Source of the DNA: Maridesulfovibrio bastinii DSM 16055
GTDB taxonomy: Bacteria; Desulfobacterota; Desulfovibrionia; Desulfovibrionales; Desulfovibrionaceae
Direction: 5' to 3'
Assembly (NCBI RefSeq): GCF_000429985.1
Contig: NZ_AUCX01000017.1
Location: forward strand, 56,986 to 120,985
Length of the DNA: 64,000 bases
A program made the translations under genes and the position numbers. Of this stretch, positions 49,289 through 58,564 are shown one piece after another (the stretch's first letter is position 1; each line of letters opens with the position of its first letter). The notes below the pieces were generated by a model that was not told the DNA's origin, made no database searches, and saw only the letters and a program-made list of their open reading frames with translations.

Positions 49289-51658
49289 ATGAGCAATGGT
49301 AAAAAAGTATCTTTTAGAGCCCTATTTAATTTTGATACTTTTTTCCTTCTGTCAGCAGGAATTGTGATCTCTTTACTCACTGTTTTTTTATATATTTTTC
49401 AACCGAATTTGCTGCAATTTATTGATTACAAAATATATGACGGATACATTCAAAGCACACCATCAAAAAAGAAATCCGATATCCCGGTAATTATAGATAT
49501 AGATGAAGAAAGTCTGGAAGCTCTCGGCCAATGGCCATGGCCGAGATATAGATTAGCCCGACTGCTTAATAAAATTTCAAGCTCCGGTGCAATTTCAACG
49601 GGAATCGACATCCTTTTAAGTGAACCGGACAGGACCTCGCCGGAAGTAATTCAAAAACAGCTTAAGAATGATCTTGGCGTAGATATTAATTTTCATAATC
49701 TTCCTGAAAATCTCCAAAATAATGATCAAATTCTGGCTGATACTCTTGGCAAAGGGACATTCACCCTCGGTTTTTATCTAAATTTTGAAAACCAAAAAAC
49801 AGATTACCCCGGCAAGCAAAAATTCATAAAGCCCCTTTCAATAGCACAGCTTAAGACTTCAGATTCACAGCCATTGGAAAAATTAACTTTAAACGCTTCC
49901 GGAGCTGTTTCTCCCATCAGGGAACTGACTCAGGCTGCACCATATTGCGGATTTTACAACTCAATTACCGATTTTGACGGAGTTGTCAGACGCATTCCAC
50001 TCATTATGTCTCTTGACGGCAGACAATACCCCAGCCTTGCCCTTTCCACTCTGATGAAAGCTTACGCTAAAAAAAATATTCTGGTTAAAACCGGAGCCGG
50101 AGGAATTGAATCCATACAATTGGGCACAACAATAATTCCTGTAGCCCCACAAGCTTTATTCATGATCCGTTATCACGGTCCTCAAAAAGAATTTCCGTAT
50201 TACAGTGCAAAAGACGTCATTAGTGGAAAAATCGGACCCAAGGAGCTTAACGGTAAAATAATTTTTATCGGGACCTCAGCCGCAGGGCTTAAAGATATGC
50301 GAGTTACTCCATTCTCAGCTGATTATCCCGGAGTGGAGGTTCATGCCACAGTAGTCGACAATATACTGACCGGGAATTTCATCTTAAAACCGGACTGGGT
50401 TCCCGGCCTTGAACTTTGCTTAATTCTCATCTCAGGAATTTTAACAACATTACTTTTAACATGGACCAGATCAATCTGGATGTTTGTTCCTATAGCCGCG
50501 ATTGCGGTAGCTATACTCGGAGGATCACTGTACGCTTTTACGAAATATCATATTTTTCTAACTCCGATGTATTCCTTTATCGTCCTCGCATTAAATTTTT
50601 CACTGCTTACACTCATAAAATTCTGGAGGGAGGAAGGAAAAAGAAAATTTCTTAGAGCCACATTTTCATCCTATCTGGCCCCGGAACTGATCAATGAAAT
50701 GATTTCAAAACGGACCATGCCTGAGCTGGGAGGAGAAGCCAGATCAATAACAGCCTTCTTTACTGATATTCAAAATTTTTCAGAATTTTCTGAAAAGCTG
50801 ACCGCAGTTCAGCTGGTTGAGCTTTTAAATGAATATCTTTCGGCCATGACAGATATATTAATCGCGGAAAAAGGCACCCTTGATAAATATGAAGGGGATG
50901 CCATCATTGCCTTTTTCGGAGCACCAATAAAAATTTCTGATCACGCTTTAAGGGCCTGCCGAGTAGCTCTGGCAATGCAAAAAATGAATAACGATCTGCG
51001 CAAAAAATGGAGCAATGAAAAAATTCAACCGGCAGCACCATCAAGAAACACTAAAAAGATACCTGACGATCAATGGATTCCCGGTGATAAGTGGCCTATT
51101 GCCGTACATAAAATGCAAACCCGCATTGGCATCAATACCGGTGAAATTGTTGTAGGCAATATGGGTAGTTCCATGCGTATGAACTATACCATGATGGGAG
51201 ATGCCGTTAACACGGCAGCCCGCCTTGAGGCCGGAGCCAAGCAGTATGGGATTTATACCGCAGTCAGCGATTTTACACTTCAACAGAAATGCAAAGATAC
51301 GCAAGGCAGGATATGCAGAGTTATTGATTTTTTCGAGGTCAGGCTTATCGACTGCATTCAAGTAGTAGGCAAAGAGGAGCCGCTAAAAATTTATGAACTG
51401 CTGTCAGTAAAAGGAAAATTAACCGGGGATGAAAAAATCCTGCTCAATCTGTTCAATAAAGCCAGAAAACATTATGCGGCGATGGAATGGGATAAGGCCG
51501 TCAATATGTTCCATGAAGCTCTAAAATACGAAAGATTTAAGGATTGCAAAATAAACCCGACCAAAGTTCTGCTGAAAAGAGCTGAATATTATAAATCAAA
51601 TCCACCTGTGCCTGCCGGAGAAACATGGGACGGTATTCATCGCCTGACCCAAAAATAA
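49289..51658 (+). CDS. CHASE2-domain class III adenylate cyclase
   Basis: A 789-residue membrane sensor-cyclase. TM1 (about residues 15-35), a large periplasmic CHASE2 domain (about 45-350, with VIIDIDEESLEALGQWPWPR), then three TM helices (about 370-445), then a class III cyclase domain (about 480-680): AFFTDIQNFSEFSEKL (metal Asp), KYEGDAIIAFFGAP, and INTGEIVVGNMGS...MGDAVNTAARLE. An acidic/proline insertion lies in the catalytic domain before the second metal region. A C-terminal helical TPR-like tail follows. It would make cAMP in response to an extracytoplasmic signal. RBS GGGAGA is ~9 bases upstream. Confidence 0.9.
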   Translation: MSNGKKVSFRALFNFDTFFLLSAGIVISLLTVFLYIFQPNLLQFIDYKIYDGYIQSTPSKKKSDIPVIIDIDEESLEALGQWPWPRYRLARLLNKISSSGAISTGIDILLSEPDRTSPEVIQKQLKNDLGVDINFHNLPENLQNNDQILADTLGKGTFTLGFYLNFENQKTDYPGKQKFIKPLSIAQLKTSDSQPLEKLTLNASGAVSPIRELTQAAPYCGFYNSITDFDGVVRRIPLIMSLDGRQYPSLALSTLMKAYAKKNILVKTGAGGIESIQLGTTIIPVAPQALFMIRYHGPQKEFPYYSAKDVISGKIGPKELNGKIIFIGTSAAGLKDMRVTPFSADYPGVEVHATVVDNILTGNFILKPDWVPGLELCLILISGILTTLLLTWTRSIWMFVPIAAIAVAILGGSLYAFTKYHIFLTPMYSFIVLALNFSLLTLIKFWREEGKRKFLRATFSSYLAPELINEMISKRTMPELGGEARSITAFFTDIQNFSEFSEKLTAVQLVELLNEYLSAMTDILIAEKGTLDKYEGDAIIAFFGAPIKISDHALRACRVALAMQKMNNDLRKKWSNEKIQPAAPSRNTKKIPDDQWIPGDKWPIAVHKMQTRIGINTGEIVVGNMGSSMRMNYTMMGDAVNTAARLEAGAKQYGIYTAVSDFTLQQKCKDTQGRICRVIDFFEVRLIDCIQVVGKEEPLKIYELLSVKGKLTGDEKILLNLFNKARKHYAAMEWDKAVNMFHEALKYERFKDCKINPTKVLLKRAEYYKSNPPVPAGETWDGIHRLTQK

Positions 51659-51659
51659 A

Positions 51660-51698
51660 AATGCAGCCCGAGACACCGGCGGTGCAACGGACTGCATT
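51660..51698 (-). terminator. Terminator of the cysK-cysRS fusion gene
   Basis: AATGCAG-C-CCG pairs with CGG-A-CTGCATT. On the minus strand it is followed by TTTATTTTT, 24 bp after the stop. Confidence 0.7.
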
Positions 51699-51721
51699 AA
51701 AAAAACAGCTAAAAAGAATAT

Positions 51722-54013
51722 CTAAACTTTAAAAACTCTGGGACCGTCAGAACTGTCTTCTATATTGAATCCGGACCGAAGGACTTTATCCCTGAGTTCA
51801 TCAGCGACTTTGAAATCTCTTGCTCTGCGGGCCTGTTCCCGGTCTTCAACCGCCTGCCTTATATTTTCAGGCAGATTCATGAACGGAACCGGCATAGCTT
51901 CATGATCAAGAATCCCAACTATCCGGTCCACTTCAAGCAGTTGCTCCAGACATGCTGAAGCCTCGCTCGAATTAAGCTTACCTGAAGCCAGATAACCGTT
52001 TACAGTTTTTGTGAAGCTGAAAAGAACAGGCCAGAAACGATGCAGTTTCAAATCTTCTTCAAGCGCCTGTGCCAAGCCGCTCTTGAGATTGAAAACTTCC
52101 TGCTCTATCTCTTCACTGACACTGCCTTCCCCTGCGGTATGCAGACTCAAACCTGCGGCCAGTTCCTGCACACGCTGCTGGTTTTTAACCCACATGGCGA
52201 GCGCCTGATCGCTGCATACAAGCGGTTTTTTGTAAGAAGAGGACAACATCCACATCCTGACAGCCATCGGCTGACCGGTTTTCTCAATCATTTCATCAAC
52301 ACAGGGCAAAACCTGTCCACCGGGCTGAACAGGCTGCGAAACCATCCATGCCTGAGGTGAAACTCCTGCTCCGGCCCATATTGCCCGCAAATTTTCCAGA
52401 TGGGGGAACCTGTGTGTTTCCCCTGCAAGAAGAATTGAGACTGAAGGGAGACTTTCAAGAGCGGTAACAGCGTGCTGTAAAAACCAGCTGGGCCTTACAT
52501 TTCCCCATTCGGTTTCAATTATATCGCCAAGCTTGAGGTCCTGAAGAGTAGCCCGCTTAAGTAAAGTAAAATCACGGGGATTTTCCTTGACGTAATCATC
52601 CATGTCCACAGTTTTTCCGAGGCTGACCTTGTCAATATCCATACTGCCCATCTGACCGTAACCCTTGTCACGGGAAACATCGAAATAAACTGAGCGCAGC
52701 TTCTCATAGGCAAGCCCTCTGGCAAGCAGAGTTCTGCAAAGTTCTATGCCCCTCTCAACGCAGGTCGAAGCCCTGTAAAATCCCACTTTATCTCCAACAC
52801 CAAGAAGACGGGACATTTTATCAACAGCAGTTGTTATTTCTTTTGAAAAACTGTCGCGGTCGACCCCGCGGTCGCGTGAAGCGGCAAGAGTCTGATCTTC
52901 AAGATCGGACATACTTACCGTAGCGGAAATACTGCCGCCCTGACGATCGAGATGGCGCGCCATAACATCAAGCAGAATAATACGGCGAAAAGCTTCCGGG
53001 TCATAAGGGTTATCAAAAGAAGGCCCTATGGTGACCAGTCCGGTATCCGAAGCCCCGATATCAAGAACTTTTGTCTTACCACTGGAAAAATCAAAAACCT
53101 TCGGTCCCTTGATGAGGGGCGGCCTGAACAAAGGAGTTGAGAGATAGCGTTCACCACCATCAGGAAAAATGGCAACAACCAATCCTTCATCAAGTTCAGC
53201 AGCAATACTTGCTGCACCGGCACAGGCAGCACCGGAACTCATTCCGACAAAAAGACCTTCATTTTTAGCAAGCGTGCGGCAGGCTTCAAAAGCATCTTCA
53301 TCATTAACATGGATAATCCGATCCATTTTATGCTTATCATAAATACCCGGAGGATAAGACTCCTGCATATTTTTAAGACCCTGAACTTTATGTCCGGGAT
53401 TCGGCTCAACAGCTATAATTTTGACGTCAGGGGAAAGCTCTTTAATTCGTTTTGCAACTCCCATAGCTGTTCCGGTTGTACCAAGACAAATCACAATATG
53501 AGTTACTTTTCCGCCTGTCTGCTCCCATATCTCCTTACCGGTCCCATTGTAATGGGCCATTATGGAAGCCTCATTATTATACTGATCCATAAGCAGATAT
53601 TTGTCTGGCTGTTCCCGATAAAACCTGTAAGCCTGTTCAATGGCTCCATCCGTTGCCAGATGTCCGGGGGTCAGAAGAATTTCCGCTCCGTAGGCTTTCA
53701 TTATCATTTTACGTTCTTCAGATGCAGTTTCGGGCATAATGAGCATTAGCCGGTATCCACGCACAGCGCAGGCCATTGCCAGCCCGATTCCGGTATTACC
53801 GGATGTCGCTTCAATGATAATCTTATCGGGAGTAAGGTCTCCGCTCTTTTCAGCTTTATCAAGCATGGCTCTTGCCACCCTGTCCTTGATTGAGCCTCCG
53901 GGATTCATTGATTCTATTTTAGCCAGAATTTTGACTGAATCCTTTTTTTTCAAATGTCTCAGTTCTACCAGCGGGGTTCCACCAACCAGTTCCAGTATAT
54001 CTTTAGCAAACAT
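51722..54013 (-). CDS. cysK: Cysteine synthase fused to a degenerate cysteinyl-tRNA synthetase-like module
   Basis: A 763-residue bifunctional-looking protein. The N-terminal ~310 residues are cysteine synthase (O-acetylserine sulfhydrylase): MNPGGSIKDRVA with PLP Lys43, EATSGNTGIGLAMA, and GMSSGAACAGA. The C-terminal ~430 residues align with cysteinyl-tRNA synthetase, but the catalytic hallmarks are lost: the HIGH region reads NPYDPEAF, the zinc-binding cysteines (Cys in VCGP and ECSAM positions) are replaced, HHENE is HLENL, and no KMSKS is seen. The tail keeps the CysRS-like helices (REQARRARDFKVADELRDKV). A separate functional CysRS must exist. Whether the module binds tRNA or regulates CysK is unknown. 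Confidence 0.82.
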   Translation of the reverse strand: MFAKDILELVGGTPLVELRHLKKKDSVKILAKIESMNPGGSIKDRVARAMLDKAEKSGDLTPDKIIIEATSGNTGIGLAMACAVRGYRLMLIMPETASEERKMIMKAYGAEILLTPGHLATDGAIEQAYRFYREQPDKYLLMDQYNNEASIMAHYNGTGKEIWEQTGGKVTHIVICLGTTGTAMGVAKRIKELSPDVKIIAVEPNPGHKVQGLKNMQESYPPGIYDKHKMDRIIHVNDEDAFEACRTLAKNEGLFVGMSSGAACAGAASIAAELDEGLVVAIFPDGGERYLSTPLFRPPLIKGPKVFDFSSGKTKVLDIGASDTGLVTIGPSFDNPYDPEAFRRIILLDVMARHLDRQGGSISATVSMSDLEDQTLAASRDRGVDRDSFSKEITTAVDKMSRLLGVGDKVGFYRASTCVERGIELCRTLLARGLAYEKLRSVYFDVSRDKGYGQMGSMDIDKVSLGKTVDMDDYVKENPRDFTLLKRATLQDLKLGDIIETEWGNVRPSWFLQHAVTALESLPSVSILLAGETHRFPHLENLRAIWAGAGVSPQAWMVSQPVQPGGQVLPCVDEMIEKTGQPMAVRMWMLSSSYKKPLVCSDQALAMWVKNQQRVQELAAGLSLHTAGEGSVSEEIEQEVFNLKSGLAQALEEDLKLHRFWPVLFSFTKTVNGYLASGKLNSSEASACLEQLLEVDRIVGILDHEAMPVPFMNLPENIRQAVEDREQARRARDFKVADELRDKVLRSGFNIEDSSDGPRVFKV

Positions 54014-54087
54014 TTATTTAATCCTATCAGTAAGTTAACAAATATCTATCAATAAAAATTTTATTCTGAATCAAACGATAAATATCG

Positions 54088-54103
54088 TGGCAAACATTTT
54101 GCA
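54088..54103 (+). promoter_or_regulatory. Sigma-54 promoter of the Maf-type gene
   Basis: TGGCAA-ACATT-TTGCAG fits the -24/-12 consensus with GG and GC at the right offset. About 123 bp before the start of the flagellin-modification gene. Confidence 0.7.
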
Positions 54104-54225
54104 GTTGATACCTCGAAAATGCTGTAACGCAATTTATATGGAAACCGGACAGCATAAAAATTAATTCTGCAAGTCGTAACAAAAACATAATACGGCCAAC
54201 AAAAAATTCTGCCGAGGACGATGCA

Positions 54226-55989
54226 ATGACTGCCTATCCCTTTCTTAAAGACAACATCGAAACTCTGAAAACATGCATCCCGCCCTTTTATGCCTGGCTT
54301 AGCAGTCAGGACATTGACGAAGAAAAACTCAAAGTGAGTCTTTTCAAAAACCACTGGGGCATTCTAGACTGGAAAATGGAAGACGGAAAGGGGCTCTTTG
54401 AAGCCATAATGCCGAATGCCGTCTATAAACAATGGAATGCCGGGGAAAAGCCACATACCAGCGCTACATTTATCGTTGGCTGCAACATTGGATACGGTCT
54501 TAACCACATACTGGTCAACTCCCCTGATACACATAAAATAGTAGTTGTTGAACCAAATCCCGAAATACTTATTGCCTGCCTCGGTCAGTCCAACTTTGTC
54601 GAGTTCATAAAAATAGGCAAACTGCACTTTGCAATACCGGACCCCGACTACCTGTTTGAAATAGTGAGAAAGATGGATCTTCAATTTATTCACGGCAGAA
54701 TCCATCTGCGTTCAGACATGCCCAGCCGTCAGATGGGACCTGAATATGCTCAACTTTCAGTTATGGTCAAAAACAAGCTGGAATCCTTCAGTGTTGAAAT
54801 GAATACCTTGCGTCTCAGACAGGATCTTATGGTCGGCAATGAACTTGATAACTTCAGCCGGACAATGAAAGACGGGAAAATCGCCCCGATGAAAGGTTCT
54901 GCAAAAGGACTCGGTGCCGTAATCCTGGGAGCCGGACCTTCGCTTCAGACTTTCGGCCCTGAGCTGGCCAAAAATCCGGGACACGTTCTTTATACAACAG
55001 CGCTTCAAAGTATGCCCGCAGTCTATAATGTAGGCTTGAAACCGCACTTCTGCCTTGCAATCGACTTTAACGATTCAATGATGCGGGTCTTTGATCAGCT
55101 CGATATGGAATGGGCAAAGGATATCCCGCTGATTTATTCCACTAAAGTAAGAAATCAGGTTGTGGAGCGTTATCCCGGACCGACAATTCCAATGTGGACT
55201 GTCGGAGGTTTGGGAACATTTGTCTTCAAAGGTAATGAAGAAATTTTCGATGCCGGGGGTAATGTCAGTGTAACCCTGACCAGATTCCTGAACTGGTGCG
55301 ATGTCAGCCACATTCTTCTGGTCGGTCAGGACTACGCATGGAAGGGTATGAATTCCCACTCCAAAGGTCACCATACTTCAGGTGCAATTTATGACAAGAA
55401 GATTCTGGCACATACTGAAGACGCTGAAGGCAATCCTTTGACCTCCACGGTGCAGTACATGGCAGCCAAAAGAGAAATGGAAGACGACATTTCCAAATTC
55501 AATACCCCGGTATTCAATTTGTATGGCGGAGCGGCTGTAATTGAAGGTTCAACAATGGTCGACATGCATAAAGTCCACATGGAAGGACTGCTTTCATCCG
55601 CTCCGGGAAGTATGGAGCATTTCATGGCCGCAATGGATATGGCCCGGACTCCGAAAGAGCGGATCTGGTTTGAAGCCCGCGGACAGAAGTGGTCGGTCTC
55701 CTTGAGACATGCCGAAAAAAGACTGGAAAAACTTTTTAAAAAATGTACCCGCAATCAGCAGGAAATCCATAAAACAATCCAGCAGATTGATTTTTTCATC
55801 CGGCAGGACCCCCTTTATCTGCCTTATCTTTATAATGAGGTCATGGATATGGCTGGAATGGCCAGAGCAAAACTCAGCTATAAACCAAAAGATCTCCCGG
55901 AACTGCGCAAAATTCTCAAAAGGACAATGCAAAAGGTTCGTAAAATGGATAAATGTCTTGCTCCCAGTCAGAGGAATCAGGCCGCCTGA
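54226..55989 (+). CDS. Motility accessory factor (Maf/DUF115) glycosyltransferase-like protein
   Basis: A 587-residue cytoplasmic protein of the MAF_flag10/DUF115 family. A central Rossmann-like domain (about residues 215-420) carries GAGPSLQTFGPELAKNPG, ALQSMPAVYNVGLKPHFCLAIDF and LLVGQDYAWKGMNSHSKGHH. Maf proteins transfer nonulosonic acids onto flagellin in several bacteria. The sigma-54 site upstream supports membership of the flagellar regulon. No flagellin or nonulosonate genes are in the window. Confidence 0.78.
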   Translation: MTAYPFLKDNIETLKTCIPPFYAWLSSQDIDEEKLKVSLFKNHWGILDWKMEDGKGLFEAIMPNAVYKQWNAGEKPHTSATFIVGCNIGYGLNHILVNSPDTHKIVVVEPNPEILIACLGQSNFVEFIKIGKLHFAIPDPDYLFEIVRKMDLQFIHGRIHLRSDMPSRQMGPEYAQLSVMVKNKLESFSVEMNTLRLRQDLMVGNELDNFSRTMKDGKIAPMKGSAKGLGAVILGAGPSLQTFGPELAKNPGHVLYTTALQSMPAVYNVGLKPHFCLAIDFNDSMMRVFDQLDMEWAKDIPLIYSTKVRNQVVERYPGPTIPMWTVGGLGTFVFKGNEEIFDAGGNVSVTLTRFLNWCDVSHILLVGQDYAWKGMNSHSKGHHTSGAIYDKKILAHTEDAEGNPLTSTVQYMAAKREMEDDISKFNTPVFNLYGGAAVIEGSTMVDMHKVHMEGLLSSAPGSMEHFMAAMDMARTPKERIWFEARGQKWSVSLRHAEKRLEKLFKKCTRNQQEIHKTIQQIDFFIRQDPLYLPYLYNEVMDMAGMARAKLSYKPKDLPELRKILKRTMQKVRKMDKCLAPSQRNQAA

Positions 55990-56020
55990 AAAAACTTAAA
56001 AACAGATAAACATTTATAGC

Positions 56021-56062
56021 CGCGTGGTCATGGAAATATTTCTGTGACCACGCGTTTTTTTT
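56021..56062 (+). terminator. Terminator of the Maf-type gene
   Basis: CGCGTGGTCA pairs with TGACCACGCG with a further GAAAT/ATTTC inner stem, followed by T8. Confidence 0.92.
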
Positions 56063-56131
56063 GTTTCCTAAAAAACAGAACAAACTTTCACCCTACAAAT
56101 CTGCTTAGCAATAAAAGTTAAAAAACGAGTA

Positions 56132-56154
56132 ACAAATACGATATTGTTATTTGT
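56132..56154. repeat. Inverted repeat upstream of the 56207 gene
   Basis: ACAAATA and TATTTGT, 9 bp apart, about 55 bp before the gene. Possibly an operator; no known protein matched. Confidence 0.3.
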
Positions 56155-56206
56155 ATAACTGTGATGATTGTTGTATCCCTTTCGTATAATAGGGAGGAGA
56201 AATCCA

Positions 56207-56686
56207 ATGTCACTCACAGATTATCAGGATAGAATAACCCGTCTTCAAAAAAGTCTCGGACAAGCCTTCTCCGAAGAACCATTCATCGTTAACATTCCCG
56301 GAAAATCCATCATCTTCAAGATTGATCCCTACTACTACGCAGCGTTGGAGCCGGCCTTCACAAACGGCCTCAGCAAATGGAGCGCAATGCACCGTGACAG
56401 TATCCGCGAGACACTGGTGCGCACGGGAAATGTTGTAACAAGTCCGGGAAATCTTAATCCGATAATAAAAATCCAACTGGGCTGGAATTCAAAATTTTAT
56501 AAATTGAATGTCTGTTTTATCGAAGCATCATTTATAGATCATGCACTTAAAATTTATGGCGGAGTTCCCGGAGATATCGGAATGTCTGATCTGGTTATAG
56601 CTTCAACTCAAAGGGATACCGTTGACAGCTTTTTTGGGGAAAGAACCAGACTTCAATCAATCGCTTTTGCAAATCAACCCGGATAA
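56207..56686 (+). CDS. Conserved hypothetical protein
   Basis: A 159-residue soluble protein I do not recognise. The start at 56207 (MSLTDYQDR) has GGAGGAG at good spacing; a longer ORF from 56168 has no ribosome binding site. Features: an N-terminal helix, IVNIPGKSIIFKIDPYYYAALEPAF, and a C-terminal mixed segment. No signal peptide or TM. It lies between the Maf gene and the C69 dipeptidase, with an inverted repeat upstream. Confidence 0.5.
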   Translation: MSLTDYQDRITRLQKSLGQAFSEEPFIVNIPGKSIIFKIDPYYYAALEPAFTNGLSKWSAMHRDSIRETLVRTGNVVTSPGNLNPIIKIQLGWNSKFYKLNVCFIEASFIDHALKIYGGVPGDIGMSDLVIASTQRDTVDSFFGERTRLQSIAFANQPG

Positions 56687-56732
56687 TACCGAAACTGTTT
56701 CGGTTAACAATTCATAAAAGGAGAAAATCCTG

Positions 56733-58502
56733 ATGAAATTATTTAACTATTTATTTGCAGCAGCGGTGACTTCCATAGTTACGGCGATGCTTGCGGCTTC
56801 GGGGGCAATAGCCTGCACCACCATGATAATAACAAAAGGTGCTAGTGCTGATGGTTCGATGATGGTTGCCCATTCGGATGATGATGAACTTGGAGACCAG
56901 CGCCTGATTTTCGTTCCCGCCCATAAACAGACCGGCAAACGCCAGATTTTTGCCGACCAGATGCGCTACCCGAGGATTGTTACCGATAAACGCGGACCGG
57001 GTTATAATACCGGCGGCACCCCGACCAGTCCTATTTACAACCTGTCATATAAGGAAATATGGAAAATACTCGGAAAAGAAGTACCGACATCCTACGCATA
57101 TTATGACGGCAACTATGGCATAATGAACGAACATAACCTGATGTTCGGTGAATGCACCAACGGAGCCAATTTTGAGCCGCCCTACAACAACGGTACTAAA
57201 AAAGGCCCGCTTAGAATTTTTTACAGTGCGGAACTTTCACGCATAGCGCTTGAAAATTGTAAAACAGCCCGTGAAGCTATTGTTCTCATGGGTGGACTTA
57301 TTGATAAATACGGTCTCTTCGCAACAGGTGAAACGCTGCTTGTAGCTGATAAGGATGAAGCATGGGTTTTTGAAATGTGCGCTGTTGATGACGATGACGA
57401 TAATTCCGTATGGGTGGCCCAGCGCGTTCCTGACGGAATGGTTTTCGTTGCTGCAAATGAATTCCGTATCCGTGAAGTGGATTTCAAAGACAAGGGACAT
57501 AAAAATTTTTACTGGTCCAGACATCTGCCTGCCGGAGTGAAAGGTGCCGGATACTGGGATGGCAAGGGTAAGTTCGACTGGCTGCGCTATGTCAGTCCGG
57601 GAGAATACAATCATCCTTATTACTCCCTGCGCCGGGTCTGGAGAGTTCTTGACCGTGTAAATCCGGACCTTGGTTTAAGCCCCTGGGTTAAGGACGGATA
57701 TACCGAAGCTTATCCCTTTGCCGTTGCTCCGATGAAAAAACTGAGAGCATATAATGTGTTCGGGCTTTACCGTGACCATTACGAAGGAACCCAGTTTGAT
57801 ATGACCAAGGGAGTTGCTGCCGGACCTTACGGAGATCCGCACAGATTTGTAGGTCCCTACGATGGCCCGCAAAACAACATAGGCGGCGAGCGTAAAATGT
57901 ATGGTGCATGGGAAAGAGCCATCTCGGTTTTCTATCAGGGCTACACCTTTGTCTGCCAGTACCGCCCTGAGGCACCCGAAGCAACCAGAGGAATTCTCTG
58001 GTTCGGACCGGATGTTTCATACACAACCTGCTTTGCCCCCTTCTTCACCAGAGCATCAGGTCTTAACAAAGCCTATTCTGAGGGAAGCCCCCAGAAGCTT
58101 GACCGCAATGCAGCATGGTGGGCATTTGATTATTTGAACACTCTATCCCGCAACAACTTCCAGAGAATGACCGACGTGGATATCATCCCCTTACAAAGGA
58201 GACTTGAATACAACTCCATGCGCTTTATCAGAAAAGTGGACAGACAGGTTTCATCACTTGCCCCTCAAGATGTCCCGGAATATCTTGAAAAAGTTGCCAC
58301 ACAGAATTCAAATAACATCCTTGAAGAATGGTGGAACCTTGGAGACACTTTGATAGCCAAATATGCTGACGGCTATATCAACCTGCCGGATGGTGACCAT
58401 AGTAATCCGGCAACCGCCCTGCCTGTTGAAATAGGCTACCCTTCAACATGGCTGGATAAAACAAATTACAGCAACGGGCCGACAACTTACGACATGAAAT
58501 AA
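56733..58502 (+). CDS. Secreted peptidase C69 (PepD-like dipeptidase)
   Basis: A 589-residue dipeptidase of the Ntn-hydrolase superfamily. After a signal peptide (cleavage after GAIA) the mature enzyme starts with the catalytic cysteine CTTMIITKGASADGSMMVAHSDD, the hallmark of the family. Further conserved blocks: YGIMNEHNLMFGECTNGA and GETLLVADKDEAWVFEM. It cleaves dipeptides, probably in the periplasm. RBS AAAAGGAG precedes the ATG. Confidence 0.88.
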   Translation: MKLFNYLFAAAVTSIVTAMLAASGAIACTTMIITKGASADGSMMVAHSDDDELGDQRLIFVPAHKQTGKRQIFADQMRYPRIVTDKRGPGYNTGGTPTSPIYNLSYKEIWKILGKEVPTSYAYYDGNYGIMNEHNLMFGECTNGANFEPPYNNGTKKGPLRIFYSAELSRIALENCKTAREAIVLMGGLIDKYGLFATGETLLVADKDEAWVFEMCAVDDDDDNSVWVAQRVPDGMVFVAANEFRIREVDFKDKGHKNFYWSRHLPAGVKGAGYWDGKGKFDWLRYVSPGEYNHPYYSLRRVWRVLDRVNPDLGLSPWVKDGYTEAYPFAVAPMKKLRAYNVFGLYRDHYEGTQFDMTKGVAAGPYGDPHRFVGPYDGPQNNIGGERKMYGAWERAISVFYQGYTFVCQYRPEAPEATRGILWFGPDVSYTTCFAPFFTRASGLNKAYSEGSPQKLDRNAAWWAFDYLNTLSRNNFQRMTDVDIIPLQRRLEYNSMRFIRKVDRQVSSLAPQDVPEYLEKVATQNSNNILEEWWNLGDTLIAKYADGYINLPDGDHSNPATALPVEIGYPSTWLDKTNYSNGPTTYDMK

Positions 58503-58509
58503 AAAAACA

Positions 58510-58543
58510 AAAATCCCGCCGGAAAATTTCCGGCGGGATTTTT
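58510..58543. terminator. Bidirectional terminator after the dipeptidase gene
   Basis: A 15-16 bp stem AAAATCCCGCCGGAAA with TTTCCGGCGGGATTTT, T-run on the plus side and A/T-rich on the minus side. Confidence 0.92.
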
Positions 58544-58564
58544 AATTCCAATATATGAAAAAAA

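Noticed and set aside
56185..56190. TATAAT as -10 of the 56207 gene
   Set aside because: It sits next to the ribosome binding site, leaving almost no leader, and no -35 is at the right distance.
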